Shown one piece after another: positions 12,604 through 25,300 of a stretch of 64,000 bases of DNA. Position numbers and translations under genes: made by a program. The first letter of the stretch is position 1, and each line of letters opens with the position of its first letter. The stretch comes from Rotaria socialis (Eukaryota; Rotifera; Eurotatoria; Philodinida; Philodinidae): NCBI GenBank assembly GCA_905331475.1, contig CAJNYU010003614.1, positions 1-64,000 on the forward strand, read 5' to 3'. The notes under the pieces were generated by a model that was given only the letters and a program-made list of their open reading frames with translations, searched no databases and was not told the DNA's origin.

Positions 12604-14780
12604 TCACCATGACAGAAGAAAAAAGAAAAGAAAAAAAATTAGCAAATAACAAAAAAGAAAAAAACATATATAAACGCTGAGCAGTTGATTATGTTTATTT
12701 TGTTTTGATAAACTGGATTTTGATAAATTTTGAAGTTTATTTTGATGTTCTTGAAGTAGTTGACTATTATCATTCTTTTCTATATTGAGACGAATTTTCA
12801 GTTCAACTAATTCATGATTTACTGATTCACATTGGGAAGTCAACGAACGACAACATTCTTGTTCACTTCGAAAACAATCTTCGGTAGAAACGAGTCGTTC
12901 TTAAAATGAAAATAAAATTTATGAACCAATAGAAATACACGCAATTTCTCAGAGCTGTGGCATATCGAACTATACAATGCACGAATTTTAAAAGCTATTT
13001 TCTTTCAACATCAGGTTAGTACAATATAAAAATCGCCACTATAAAGACAGATTGCAACAGAAGCTACCAGTATGACAACAATATTCGGTTATGTATTACG
13101 GAAAATAGTTGACAAACAAAAGCCTATAAAAATGAAGATTTGAGTAATTGAATTTCAGGGAAAACACAGATGTGCATCGATCTTAAAAGTGGCTAAAATT
13201 GACCAATTGTTCAATGAGAGGAATAGAAAAAAATTCTGATTCTATTTTACGGTAACTATGTCGAGCTATTATAAATCGAAATAGTCATCAGATGAAACAA
13301 ACTGAAAACGAATAGCTTTCATCTTACATTTTACCATGTCAACCTTTTAAATAGTCATGCGAAACTGCTGCAAGTGTCAGTAGTCATTCATATCTATTGT
13401 TTTCATTGAAACTCCTTTCGAACGATGATCACAACTGGTTCATTCAAGCTTTCATAGTTATAATGGTATTCTTATGTTATTTACCCATAGTTTCATTCAG
13501 ATTTTCGCGAAGTAAATCGATTTGGTTTTTTGCTTCTGTTAATCCATTTATTGAAAGAACTCCATTCATATTATCATATTCTTGTTCATGACTATGGTTT
13601 AATATTGAATCATTTTGATTTGATGGACCCATAATATGATTATATTTTTCACTATCTCCATTCTCTATTATAATCGGAATTTCAACTGGATTATTCCTCT
13701 CAATATTTAAATCTATATATGAAAAAGAAAGTAGTTTATAGTAGGAAAAAAAACGAATTCTACCTTTCGCAGAAGATTCTTCTTGACATTGAACGTGATT
13801 TATTCCATTCTAAAAGAAAACAAAAATTATAGAAAACGTTTGTTTTGCTGAATTTTTAAACCTGAAGCAATTTCTGTTGTAGTTCTTCTAAATGATGTGT
13901 TCGCTCATAGTATTCATCAAAATTACTTCGTATTCGTTGTATTTCACTGTCTAATTCGGTACATCGTTTTTCAGAATCCTACAAAGAAATGCAAATACAA
14001 TAATCTATAGATAAAATGTTTTTTCAAGAAGTCAAATACTCGTAGTTTAATTTCGAAATCCGAAATTATAGAACGTTGTTCATCAACTGATTGAACAAGT
14101 TGTTCGGTATCTTGTTTTTGTTGTTCATTGAGTTCTTCGTAACGTTTTAGTTCATCTTGCATTGATTGTAATGAAGATTCAAAAGATTTACTGTGAGTAA
14201 CTGCATTGGCACATTCAAATAAAGCTGCTTCTAATTTTTTCTTTAATGGGACGAAAAATCAAGCAATGATTCTTCAAAAAAAAACAAAATTTATATTTTC
14301 CTTACTTTCGAGGCTTCTTCAAATTTTGTATTCGATTGAGTTAATTGAATTAACTCTTGTTTTATCGTATCTTCGTTTGGATGCTAAGAAAGATTCGCGT
14401 CATATTTGGTATCAAATTATATAAAAGAAAAAAATATTTATACTTTAGTACGATAGATACGTATTTGATCTTCAAGTGCATTGATACGTGCCAGAAGACG
14501 ATCTTCATTAATAATCGCTTGCCAACTTTCATCTGATGTTTGTTGTGCATCACGTAAAACATTTTGAAGATATTCAAGTTTTTGTTCAAGAGTTTGTTCA
14601 CGATACATTGCTTCCTGAAATTAAAATAGTTTCGTGAATATGAATGCACAACCATCTAGCAGGTACCAATGAAAAACTTGCTCTCGTCTCCAAAGCATTT
14701 TCATTAGCTTACTTTTGAGTCTGTTTCGTACTTTCGGATGCATAATATATCTTTGTTTTCACGTAGTAGAATTTCAGAAA
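12604..14780 (-). CDS. Coiled-coil protein, 5' end missing, possible C-terminal membrane tail
   Basis: Eight phase-consistent exons on the minus strand: 14780-14713, 14614-14444, 14383-14306, 14240-14040, 13978-13862, 13809-13764, 13712-13485 and 12899-12604. They encode about 335 residues dominated by heptad-rich coiled coil (for example EYLQNVLRDAQQ, DELKRYEELNEQQKQ, HHLEELQQKLLQ and NQIDLLRENLNE). The most upstream exon begins at an acceptor and has no Met, so N-terminal exons are missing. The foldback element at 14870-15500 begins only 90 bp upstream. The last exon reads into a strongly hydrophobic Phe/Leu tail (about 24 residues) before its stop, giving either a tail anchor or a misread T-rich intron after a GT at about 12676. 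The specific family is not recognised; centrosomal, Golgi or trafficking coiled-coil proteins are all possible. Confidence 0.7.
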
Positions 14781-14869
14781 CTGCGTTTTTTTAATAGTGT
14801 TTTTGCTCACTCAATCTCAATTTTGAACTGATTGATTCTAATAAATCTTAAGAATGTGTCTATACAAGG

Positions 14870-15500
14870 CTTACGAGGGGAGGTCCCCAAGTGTTCAATC
14901 GCTTTTGCGTTGAAACTACTTACATTATGTAGCTTCCAAGGAATTATGAATACACTGAAAATATTTTTAGCGGATAGCTTATTGTTACGAAAACAGATCA
15001 TTTCTAAGGTATGGGTTTTAGTGAGAGTCTGGGGTCCCCTCAGGAACATTATAAAAAATTGATTTTCGAATTTCAACTTGAAACTTTACATAGAAATACG
15101 CCCTAAGGAGAACAACTTTTTGTGAACGTTTCAGACCTTTATACGTTTCCTATCACTAGACAGAGGTATTGTGAAATTTTTATTTTACATCTTTCAAGTG
15201 AAGTGGCAGATTTTATGAGAAAAACAAATCCAATGGCCAAAAACATTCATAAAACACTATTCTCGTTGAGGTCTATTGCTATATAAAATTTCAAATCAAA
15301 ATTCGCAAATCAATTTTTCTAATGTTCCTGAGGGGGAGTACGGCAATCATAAAAGAATGCCATAAAAATGGCCTTTTTTCGTAACAATAAGCTATCCGCC
15401 CAAAATATTTTCAGCGCATTCATAACTCTTTGGAAGCTACATAATGTAATCAGTTTCAACGCAAAAGCGATTGAACATTCGGTGGGCTTCCCTCGTAAGT
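14870..15500. mobile_element. Foldback (long-TIR) element, 630 bp
   Basis: The outer 230 bp on each side (14870-15100 and 15272-15500) are inverted copies with roughly 75-85% identity by eye. Shared blocks include CTTACGAGGG at the tips, GTTCAATCGCTTTTGCG, GCGGATAGCTTATTGTTACG and CCCCTCAGGAACATTA. About 170 bp of unique sequence lies between. There is no coding capacity of its own; the open frames at 14832-15062 and 15319-15504 are the same repeat read twice. No clear target-site duplication is visible. It separates two divergent genes. Confidence 0.8.
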
Positions 15501-15767
15501 GCAATCAACATCTGTATAATAAATACAATTCCTTGATCATTTTTTATTTTATATGCTCGACTTTTTCATTGTTGTTTTTCTTCCAATGAGTAAGATTACA
15601 TTCATATTCTGTATTTTTGTGTTACATCTAAATGAACCAAAAATGATATATGATTAATATCATTTTAATAACTATGTTTGTTTTCATGATATTCTATAGT
15701 TAATTTAGAAAAGAAAAACTTTGAAAATCTTACTGTCAATTTAATAAGCGTTTTCTAAAAAATTTAG

Positions 15768-18353
15768 AATCACCTGATATGTCTACCTCTGTAAATTCAA
15801 TGAGAACTCGTCGTCGAAGTTACGGAAATCTTCGACGAAATCTTCGACAATTATTCCAACTTTATCCTCGATTAGCAAAGACAATGAAACGGTTAAGATT
15901 ATTTTTATAAATATGGAATAGTGAGAGAACTTTTTTTTTCTCCAGAGGTCTCTATTTAGTATCGGTTATGTTAAATGGTGAACGAATATTAGTAACAAAC
16001 GAAGATGTTTTACCAATGGTTGAAGTTGATGAAAATTATGGCCATAATTTATTAGGAGACTTTCAATGGTTTATGAAATTAACATTTGTTTGGGATGATT
16101 TAAAAACTTTAAGACCCGATTTAGAACGATGTTCAAGTGCAACATCATTTTATCTTCGAATGAAACTTGTTCAAGCTGCCATTGAACTTCAAGTATAACA
16201 ATGATTTATATTGAAAACAAATAAAATAAAGATTCTATATTCGAGTATTTGATTTTGTTTTGACTTTTAGACATTAGAAGAAATAAATAATCTTGGTCGT
16301 CTTTATCATACATATATTCGTGATAATGATGGAAATATTGCATTTGTATTAATTAATGATTTATCATCGAATAATTCAACTGATACACGAGCAATTATTT
16401 GTCCACCAAATTTGAAATGGATATCAGTGGCGAAATTTTTTGAAACAATCAAAGAAACAGAATCTTTAACAAATAATTCTTCTCTTCAGCAAATAACTGA
16501 TAAACTTCCGGTATGAAAATAATTAATTTAAAAAGAAAAACTTTTATGTAAATTGTTCATGTCTTCTTTCTTTTTAATTTAAAATTAATTCAAGGATATG
16601 ATTGATTTTTATCATGCATCAATGCGTCGCCTTGATTCAGGTTTATACGTTGCTTATTTAAAAATGCAAAATAGCGTCGATTGTGTACGTGTCATGGTCA
16701 ATCGATATATGCCCGGTTCATTGCCCGGTACAAAAATTCGTTCCGTGGCTAATGTATCACGGTAATTTAAATATTTCTTTTATAAAAATTGTTTTTAGAA
16801 GATTCGATTTTATATGATGCTTTTTAGAGAAGAATGGGAGTGGTTACATACATATTCTATTAACAATAATAATAACAATATCAATAATGATGAAGAAACA
16901 ACAGAAAATGTATCTGATGAAAATGGTCTTTCTCTTTTTAAGATACAATTTCAAGAAGCTGCAAGAGAATTGTGTCTGATGTTGAGTAAGTTTCTTTATG
17001 TTTAGAATGATATATTATTCTTTTTCTTAAGAATCGATAATTTTCGATGAAAAAAACATTTTATGCTTTTTTGAATATAATTTTTAACAAAATTCCTATT
17101 GTTTAGATCTTCCAGAAACTCATTTTTCAAATAGTCGTATATATGATGCTCAAGTAGTTGAGATTCGTGATGATCTTTCACTAATAATTTTAATGTCAAC
17201 AGCTGACGAAGTCAATGTACTTTCTACTCCATATTCATCAAGTCAACGTCATTCAATATCAAATGATTGTTTAACACCATTTATGTATTTGCCTGTATAT
17301 ATTTTTGAAGTTTGTAAGTTTCTATTGAGTTTTGAAAAGCAATAGAATGTAATTATTGGTTTTTGTTATTCTTTAGTGCAACATTTAAGTAATAATTATC
17401 GTTTTGTATCACAATATAGTCGTGTATCAATTTGTCTTGATTTTGAATTAATCTGTGCACAACAAAGTCAACGTGAAGCATTTTCGATGAAGGAATTAGA
17501 TGAATCACGTTATCGTCTTAATCATTTATTATCTTGTCAACAAGATTTAGATGATATATGGCGTTCATCGCGTTGGCTTGTTGACGTTATTAATTGCGCA
17601 AAAGATAAATCTTACGCTGGTATATCACTTAAATCATGGTTAACATTTCAACCATCATCGAAAGTTCAACTAAAAATTATAACAACTGATTCTTCGTCGT
17701 CTAATTATGCGTCAGATTCAGAATTACACACAGTTAAATTTTCAAATTCAACATTAGCCTTACCAACAGCAATGACATCAGCATCATTATCATCATCATT
17801 TTTAAATGATACATCATTAACTAAAAATTATGATAGTGGTTTTATTGATCATGAATCATCAAATATTATTGATCGATATACATCAAACCGTACATCAACT
17901 GTATCAACATCAGAATCAAATGATCCAATTGAATTAACATTTTACATTCCTATATTAACATCTAATACACTAATGCCATTTAAACTGCGTACAAATAAAA
18001 TGACCACATCAAATGAATTATTAAAAATAGCAGTGAAACAACAGAATATTTTTCTGAAATCTATATCAACATTATCTTCATCACCATCATTTGTATTTGT
18101 TTGGATACGCTCAAATGGTCGTGACCAAATAATTGAAGATAATTTAACTGCCATAGAAATTGAAAAACGTTTACTACGTTATGGTGGGCAAATACATGTA
18201 CGTTCAAAAGGTTTGTCATCGTCACGTTCTACTCAACCACTTAGTAGACTTTCATCACCTCGTTCGTCACCAACAACACAAATAAGATCGAACACCGATT
18301 CTTCCAATAATAATTCAAATGGACCTGGATCGAATTTAAGTTTGAATATTTAG
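15768..18353 (+). CDS. ANKFN1/Wake-like protein, C-terminal portion
   Basis: Seven exons (15768-15891, 15946-16192, 16271-16510, 16595-16761, 16828-16985, 17107-17313, 17377-18353), all junctions in phase. They encode 702 residues from the first ATG at 15779. Landmarks are RGLYLVSVMLNGERILVTNED (split by intron 1), DFQWFMKLTFVWDD, SGLYVAYLKMQNSVDCVRV, MPGSLPGTKIRSVANVSREEW and a Ser-rich linker. Near residues 585-685 a beta-rich segment resembles a Ras-association (RA) fold. From memory of the family this matches the conserved region after the ankyrin and FN3 domains of ANKFN1 and Drosophila Wide awake, which regulate neuronal excitability and planar polarity. No ankyrin or FN3 exons are visible. 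The first exon here starts at an acceptor, so either a truncated protein begins at 15779 or upstream exons were lost where the foldback element sits. Confidence 0.6.
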
Positions 18354-18355
18354 AA

Positions 18356-19588
18356 AAAGAACGTTCTTTTTTTTCGTGTTTGTGTCAATTACTTTCCTTT
18401 GATCCCCTTGATTTTATATTATCTGAGCAATACATGTCATGTGATATGATTTTAATTCGCTGGAAAATATTTTATTGATATCAAAACAGCATTTCAGATA
18501 AACAAGCTTGCCGTTTATCCGAATGAAAATATTAAATAATTAACAAAGCAAAAAATTTTAAAACATCTGTATAGTTCAACTTAGTCATTTAATTAGTAAT
18601 TTTAAAAGAATTTATCTGCTGTAGTGTTAGCTAATAGCTACCGAGATGATGATAGAGCCTGCACTATCCTACTATCATAGAACAGAATAATGTAATAATT
18701 ATCATCGTGATTGTAAGTTGCTATGCTACAGTCTACGACCTTCTGATCATGCGAATAAATATCACAACAAAACAAAATATAATTATATATTATATGTATT
18801 TCGTGAATTTAGAATTCACATTTGTATCATGATAATTCAGTAGCGCATATATATCTAACTGATTCAATGTTTATTTACTGTTCCAGATTTACACGTATAA
18901 TTTGATAACTATCAGTCATATAATTCTTTATTAAAACGTATGAGAATGAATCAAAAACAAAACGTCATGTGTTTTCAAATGGGGTTATTTTATTACTCTC
19001 AGTAGAAAGTTCAATGCTGACGCTCTCGTTTTCAAAGATTTAGATCTTTCACAACATTTATACAAAAAATTCTTTTCGTCATAATCATTCTATCGAAAAT
19101 AGCTAGATGGCAAAATAAGGATTTACTAAAAAAAGTCCTGATTACGATCTTTTCTATAAAAAGCAAAGTTGATTTTCTTCAACATATTTTTTTCATAAGA
19201 CCGTGTTTCATCTAACGTAAGCATCATATTTTTGCCATTATGAATTGTTTGAGTGAACTTTTCTTTTCTTGAAATATATAAGATGCTTGAGAATGATTAT
19301 GATTCGAAAAAATATTTTTTATTAATGCTTCTTTTTTATCGGTTACGTGTATAGAGAAAATCATTTCAATTTGCTCCTGCAATTTTTAACTCTAAATTTC
19401 ATTTTCATGAGTCTGACAATGATACTTAACAATAAACAAAGAATATTTCAAACAAAGAAACTGCCATTTTAAAGAAATACAGCTCAATAATTAACTCTAA
19501 CAATGAATAAATCTATGCAAGCTTTTTGAAAAATAGAGAGAAGATGAAAAAAACAATATGGATTCAGAATTAAATAACAAAAAAGTTT
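18356..19588. other. Intergenic, convergent 3' ends
   Basis: This lies between the 3' end of the ANKFN1-like gene and the 3' end of the minus-strand propeller gene. It is AT-rich with no exon-like frame. Confidence 0.5.
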
Positions 19589-19590
19589 GA

Positions 19591-20679
19591 TTATGATTGA
19601 ACTTTATAAAGCCGTAATTTATCTTTCACATTCATTGCAATCCATTCATCTCCGACTAAACAAAGATTAAAACATCCGCGTGGTTTATCGAGATGTGTCT
19701 TTGCTTTCATTCGACCATTTTCATCAAGTAAAATAACTTGTTCAGGTATTGAACAGTTATTAATAACAATCCATAAACGATTATAAGGCATCACTAAACA
19801 ATTTCTCATGCCAGGTACACCTTGACCTAATGAACAACCTCGATGTATTCGATAAAGATTATTTGAATCATATAAATCGACTCTCCACCCACCATCTTTT
19901 TGTTTTATTGTCATAGCAAGAATATTCCATTGATTAATACGTATACATTGTGCAAGAAAGTCTGTTTGACGAAGAAAATCTTTTTCTAGCCATTGTTTTT
20001 CAAGTGTATGCAGCAGAAAAAGTGACCGACATTCGATACGAGCTGAACGTGACGAATAAAGAAGATAAATTGAGTTACTATCAATTGTTATCGAGACAAT
20101 CCATTCACCACGAGCTAATGTTATTCGTTCAATAGTTGATAGTATACATGAACGAGGATTAAATGTATATAGAGAATAGCCAGCCATAAGAAACATATTT
20201 AGTTTTGACGACCAACAAAGATCATGAACAAGTACTAATAGATTGCTCAAATCAATGCGACATAATTCATGATCTTTATTAAACATCACAAGTGTTGAAC
20301 ATTCATTGATTAATGTAAGAATATAATAAGAAGATGCAGCTAATGGTATGCCAATATCATCTAATGAAAATTCTTTTGTTGGTGAACGCTGAAGAACAGC
20401 CGTTGGTAATGGTGCTTGTAAAATTAATTTTCTTATTTCATTGTATGAATCTGCAGATATTCCATTTCGTCTTCTAGGCAACGATGGTGTATTTGAAAGA
20501 GGACGATTATCAAGACGTTCAAATGATATTGATCTAATTGCTAAACTTAGACAACGTGGTAACGATCGAAATTTGAATTGACCACGTTTAAAAGCATCCA
20601 TACGAAAATATGTATGTCCAATAGAATAGACGAATGATTCTAAACTAAGAAATACGAAAATGCTGATGTTCGAAAACAT
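19591..20679 (-). CDS. Beta-propeller-like protein of unknown function
   Basis: A single exon of 362 residues. The ATG at 20679 is preceded at 2 nt by a textbook acceptor (T-rich tract then CAG), so the nine residues that can be read upstream are intron or outron. After a basic N-terminal region (FKRGQFKFRSLPRC, RPLSNTPSLPRRR), about 250 residues show blades of 40-45 residues. Each has a beta-strand pattern such as CWSSKLNMFLMAGYSLYTF, RGEWIVSITIDSNSIYLLY, NQWNILAMTIKQKDGGWRV and YNRLWIVINNCSIPEQVIL. Such W/F-anchored repeats suggest a six-bladed or similar propeller. There is no RING, B-box or NHL consensus strong enough to name the family. Probably cytosolic, since no signal peptide is evident if translation starts at this ATG. 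Confidence 0.7.
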   Translation of the reverse strand: MFSNISIFVFLSLESFVYSIGHTYFRMDAFKRGQFKFRSLPRCLSLAIRSISFERLDNRPLSNTPSLPRRRNGISADSYNEIRKLILQAPLPTAVLQRSPTKEFSLDDIGIPLAASSYYILTLINECSTLVMFNKDHELCRIDLSNLLVLVHDLCWSSKLNMFLMAGYSLYTFNPRSCILSTIERITLARGEWIVSITIDSNSIYLLYSSRSARIECRSLFLLHTLEKQWLEKDFLRQTDFLAQCIRINQWNILAMTIKQKDGGWRVDLYDSNNLYRIHRGCSLGQGVPGMRNCLVMPYNRLWIVINNCSIPEQVILLDENGRMKAKTHLDKPRGCFNLCLVGDEWIAMNVKDKLRLYKVQS

Positions 20680-20699
20680 AGCTGAAAAAGAAGAAAAAA

Positions 20700-22398
20700 A
20701 GTACATACCGCATATAACATTCTAACATAACTTCGATATGCAATAAGTATAAAATATACTTATTTGCATCTGTTTGAATGGAATAAAAACAATGTTTTTC
20801 ATTCTTCGATTTTTTCCTTAGATCAAACTTCTCAAATATTAAGAAATTTCTCGTTATCGTTGTTTACACTTTGATGTACAAAAGCGTTGGTTTTTTTTTA
20901 AAACAAATGTTACAGCTTTCCATTATGCGTATTATATGAAGGCATATAAATTATTGATGCTTTAAATTCACAATAAGTCTTAGAATTCGACTAAATATTT
21001 TTTTAAACAGTTTTGAATGACTATAGATCCTAGAAAATTTCATAATAATACTTCGAGTATTCTTTTATGATTATTCATGTCGTTTGAAAGTAATTTACAA
21101 CATATATAGTCCATGATTAATGAATAGGATGAAAAAGTTTTTTAGTCTTTCATAAAAATTGTGTAAACGCCAAAACTATTAGAAGAACACTTATGTCGTC
21201 TAATATGCATGCGATCTAACATTATAACTAGTATTATTTTTAGAATGCACAATATGTTGAACAGACATACGAGTTATAATGTTGCACACTCGTTTCTTGT
21301 TGAAATGCGATACTGGAATACGCACGTTTATATACAATGGCATTGCTATCTTTTTATTTTCCAGAACATGATTAAACATATAAAAGACCGCGTGATTATG
21401 GTTTGGAGTTTTTATATTCTGAAATATTCAAGTATTATTGCATCTATGGAATTTAATGTCAGGAAAATGAAATAGTAATTATGATGGATGTTCATGATAA
21501 ATAAATGTAGTTTTTATACGCTCATAAACAACGTAATTAAATCTTATACGATCGTAATTCTTCAATGTGACTGTTAAAAGGATTTGTAGCAAAAATAATC
21601 TCTTAGATATACTTTCATGATTACGAGAGACAAACATATAGGAAATCAGTGCCATGGAGATCTAGATGAAGTCTTTTTTGCTCATTTCGCAGCTTCAATG
21701 TATTACTTGAATACAATAAGGTTTCACAATTGTTCATTGACTTTCGATCTGTATTATTTATAAAAATGAAATAAAATATTATTTCCTACTATTTTTGTAA
21801 TCATTTTCATGAATTATCATTTGCCATTGATAGTCATGTTGTTCGATATTCTGGTGAGCTAGATCAAACTCACAATACATCTCAATATTCTCTGTATGAT
21901 AAATTCGAACCATAAAGCCAAATGTCAAGTTATTTTCAGTGCAATTTTCATGAAGGTAGTAATTAAATGAATTTGATGGATATATCCTTTTAATGTGAAA
22001 TAAAAATCAAGCAATACATTTCATTCTCTACTATACCGATGTTATTTATGTGAATAAATTCGAAATGATAAGAACGCCTAGTTCTTTGACAATAGCACTT
22101 AATACAATAACTAATTCATAATATAATTTGACGTGAAAAGAAACAATTCTTAAGCAAAAAAAAGTAATTGTACAAGCATTTTAATTTCTTGTAAAACTAT
22201 TCAAACGTCAATATGTGTATAATATTTTATTTGAATAAAAGTAATGCACATTTTAACATATCTTTTCTTTAATTAAAAATAAATTGGAAAAATATATGAA
22301 ATAATCACAAAAAGAAAATACTTAAATGTGCATAAAAATTGAAAGTGAAAATTCGAATTAGATAATCATAGAGTCTACTAGAAGCACTTTATGTCTTC
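20700..22398. other. Intergenic, no gene seen
   Basis: AT-rich sequence between the 5' end of the propeller gene and the 3' end of the two-pore channel. The 88-codon frame at 21209-21475 has no recognisable features. Confidence 0.45.
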
Positions 22399-22399
22399 A

Positions 22400-25300
22400 T
22401 TATTTATTATCATATAATCGTTTATATTTGTTGAGTGCTTTGCTTATTTCTTCATCGGATGGTTCTTTTAAACTTCGTCTAAAATAATAATAATAATAAT
22501 AATAAGCATAATTCATTTTATTATTTTTGGTATTAAGATTTTTACTTAAATAAATGAAAAAGTGTTTTAACAAAATATGCATTTGCTAAACCATTGGATC
22601 CTTGAGAAAATCCACTTTCTTCGAATCGAGCAACGTTCAATGCAAATAGCTTGACAAAAACAAATATACTGATAAGAAACATATAAAAATAAAATAAATA
22701 TACTTCAACAATAAAACCAAGTACCAATGCTAAAATATAAACATTCGACAAAAACCACCAACTAACAAGATATAATTGACTCCATCTAAATACAATTGAG
22801 ATCAATATTTTCATTGAAAATAAATTAAAATAACCTTGTAGAAAATTCTCGAAGAGCAATTAAAAATACACCCCAATTATTAACTAGCATCACATCATAT
22901 AATATCACCACAGTCGACTAGAAAAAATTGATAAACTTATTTAACAAATTACTTTCTAATTATTTTTTACAAAAAGAGAAGCTTACAAAAAAATCATCGA
23001 AATTATTTGCCCAATAATTACTTTGCTGATATGATCCACAGGTTGCATTTCTAAACAATTTTAAAATACAGTAATCAAGTTCTTTTTCCTCCCCTAATAG
23101 ATCCTCTTACACTAAATCCGATTCCGTTGGTGCTTTTATAACACCTTGAAAAAGCCACATACCTAAGACAGCGTAAACATAAAATAAACACTAGCCATAC
23201 CGAGAGAAAACAAGAATGGAACATAATAATTAATATTTCATCTGTTCAAAAACTGAAAATAAAAAAACGTACAATAAGAATGCCAATAAATGCTTTTAAA
23301 TTTCTCATTCCATCGCTGATTGTTCCCATAATAATTCCGTAGTTTGTAAAATGAGGCATGGAACGAATTGTTCGAAAGATAATAAATAAATTAATAATAC
23401 GCGTTATTGCCCAAATTGAACGCGCTGTTCCATGTGCATCAAGTTCGACTTCACTGTTCATGTATAGAATATAGAAGTCAAATAGGGAATTATTATATTC
23501 GAAGAGAATATAAAAATCACACACTTTATTGTTATACTTAATGTGCCATAGATAGACCAATGAATTATATGAAGAATCTATTTTATATTTAAATAATTAA
23601 CAATAATTAAGATTCTTTTATCTTTTTGCTAAATGAATATATTTACAAATAAAGAAAGAGCCAAACTGGCATCAAATGTATTGAAGACGAATTTAAAAAA
23701 TATTTTTGGACGAAGAGACCAAAGTTTGAGAATTGTTTCAAGAAAATAATAAATAGAAAATGAAAACAGTACATTCTAAATACAAATCAAGTTATAATTT
23801 TCAAGAATATAATTTTACGAAATCTTACTGATAAAATAATATCAATTTTAAAAAATTTCGAGTGATATCGAAGACCACCTTCAACCTAAATATTCATAGA
23901 GAAGTTTGATAAAACAAAATATTCCTTATTTTCATATAATTTTATACGTACTACTAGAACAATAAAATTAATCAAACCAATTGCATTTCCAAACCATGTT
24001 AAATATTTTGATGCACCAATAAGTTGTACAATTGCCCATATTCCAGAATATTCATGATGTTCAATATGCTAAAAATCGAAGTCATTAGAATATAATTAAA
24101 CTCTTCTAGATATACCTCTTTTGGATGATCAACATCTAGTGATAGCATTACTGTTGAAAATATATCCCAAGTAACTTCACCATTTTGTTCATTATTTCGA
24201 TTTAATATCTATGAGATAAATAAAAGTCAATGAAGATTATTAAACTATAAATTTATACATCAAGTAATGCACGTTTATGCAGTTCAGGTAAATTACTACC
24301 AGATATAACACGTGTCACAACTAACATGGGTGCTGTTGAGCGAGACCTAAAATTATAAATTTTCATTCAAATAAAACTAATCCATAACATAAAAACAAAC
24401 GGTTCATGATTAACAAGTGATGTTGTTGTATCATCTGTTGTTCGTAAGGATGGAGCAACCTCACATTCAAGTAAGATATCAAAACAAGCGCGCACAGCTA
24501 AACGACGACGAAATAATGAATTTTGCATCGATGTCTGATTTACAATAGAAGAATTAATATGATTTAAAAAATAAAATTTCTCTATCCTACGGTAAAGAAT
24601 TCTTTGAATGTATTCATTTTAATAACAGTAAATAAAGTCATTAAACAATAAAGACCTGAAATAAATTATATAAAAATTTTTAGTGTGCATATATTTTCAT
24701 AGTACGAATCAAAATCTTAAGAATCAAAATATTGTTGACAATAATTTCTGCCATACTGAGTGATTTAGTTGAATCCCAATAATAGTTTTTATTTTCAATA
24801 AAACTTACTATTATCTACATTCCATTTTAGTATTTCATGGTAGAACTATGAAAACGATTTTTCTAACACGTCGAACAAGCTTATTTTTATATAGTAGAAA
24901 AATGTGATCGCTAGTCATTTTTTCTTATTTGTACGATATAAAAGAGATCAAATCTTTCGTTGTATTACTAAACATGTTCGTAAGAGAATATCAATGAGTT
25001 TCTATGATGAATCCTATTGATTATTGAAGATCGTGAGTTCTCTCGAATCATATATTATTAGAAATAAATCATAACGAAGTATTTTATCTACCTAAAAACC
25101 TATAATGTCCGGCGTTTTTTGAAACCTCTCTTTTGTAACTCTACTATGAAATATGAATATATACCAAGTCAATTTCATTATCATGACTAAATTTAGGTAC
25201 TTAGTATGTCTTAAACCAAGTCAACAATATATTGTTCAAATAATTTTCAATAGTACTATAGATCAAATTAAAATTTTACCGATAGTAAGAAAAATAGCAA

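Noticed and set aside
14362-14655. 97-codon minus-strand frame
   Set aside because: It is a shadow in a different frame of the coiled-coil exon at 14614-14444.
22700-22760. Extra membrane-like segment VYLFYFYMFLISIFVFVK near the TPC C-terminus
   Set aside because: It is exactly a 54-bp in-phase GT-AG stretch with T-rich intron composition. Removing it restores a sequence collinear with TPCs.
23460-23560. TPC reading frame continuing as VCDFYILFEYNNSLFDFYIL
   Set aside because: Better explained as an intron with a GTGTGT donor (23524-23454); the spliced product matches TPC domain II and keeps phase.
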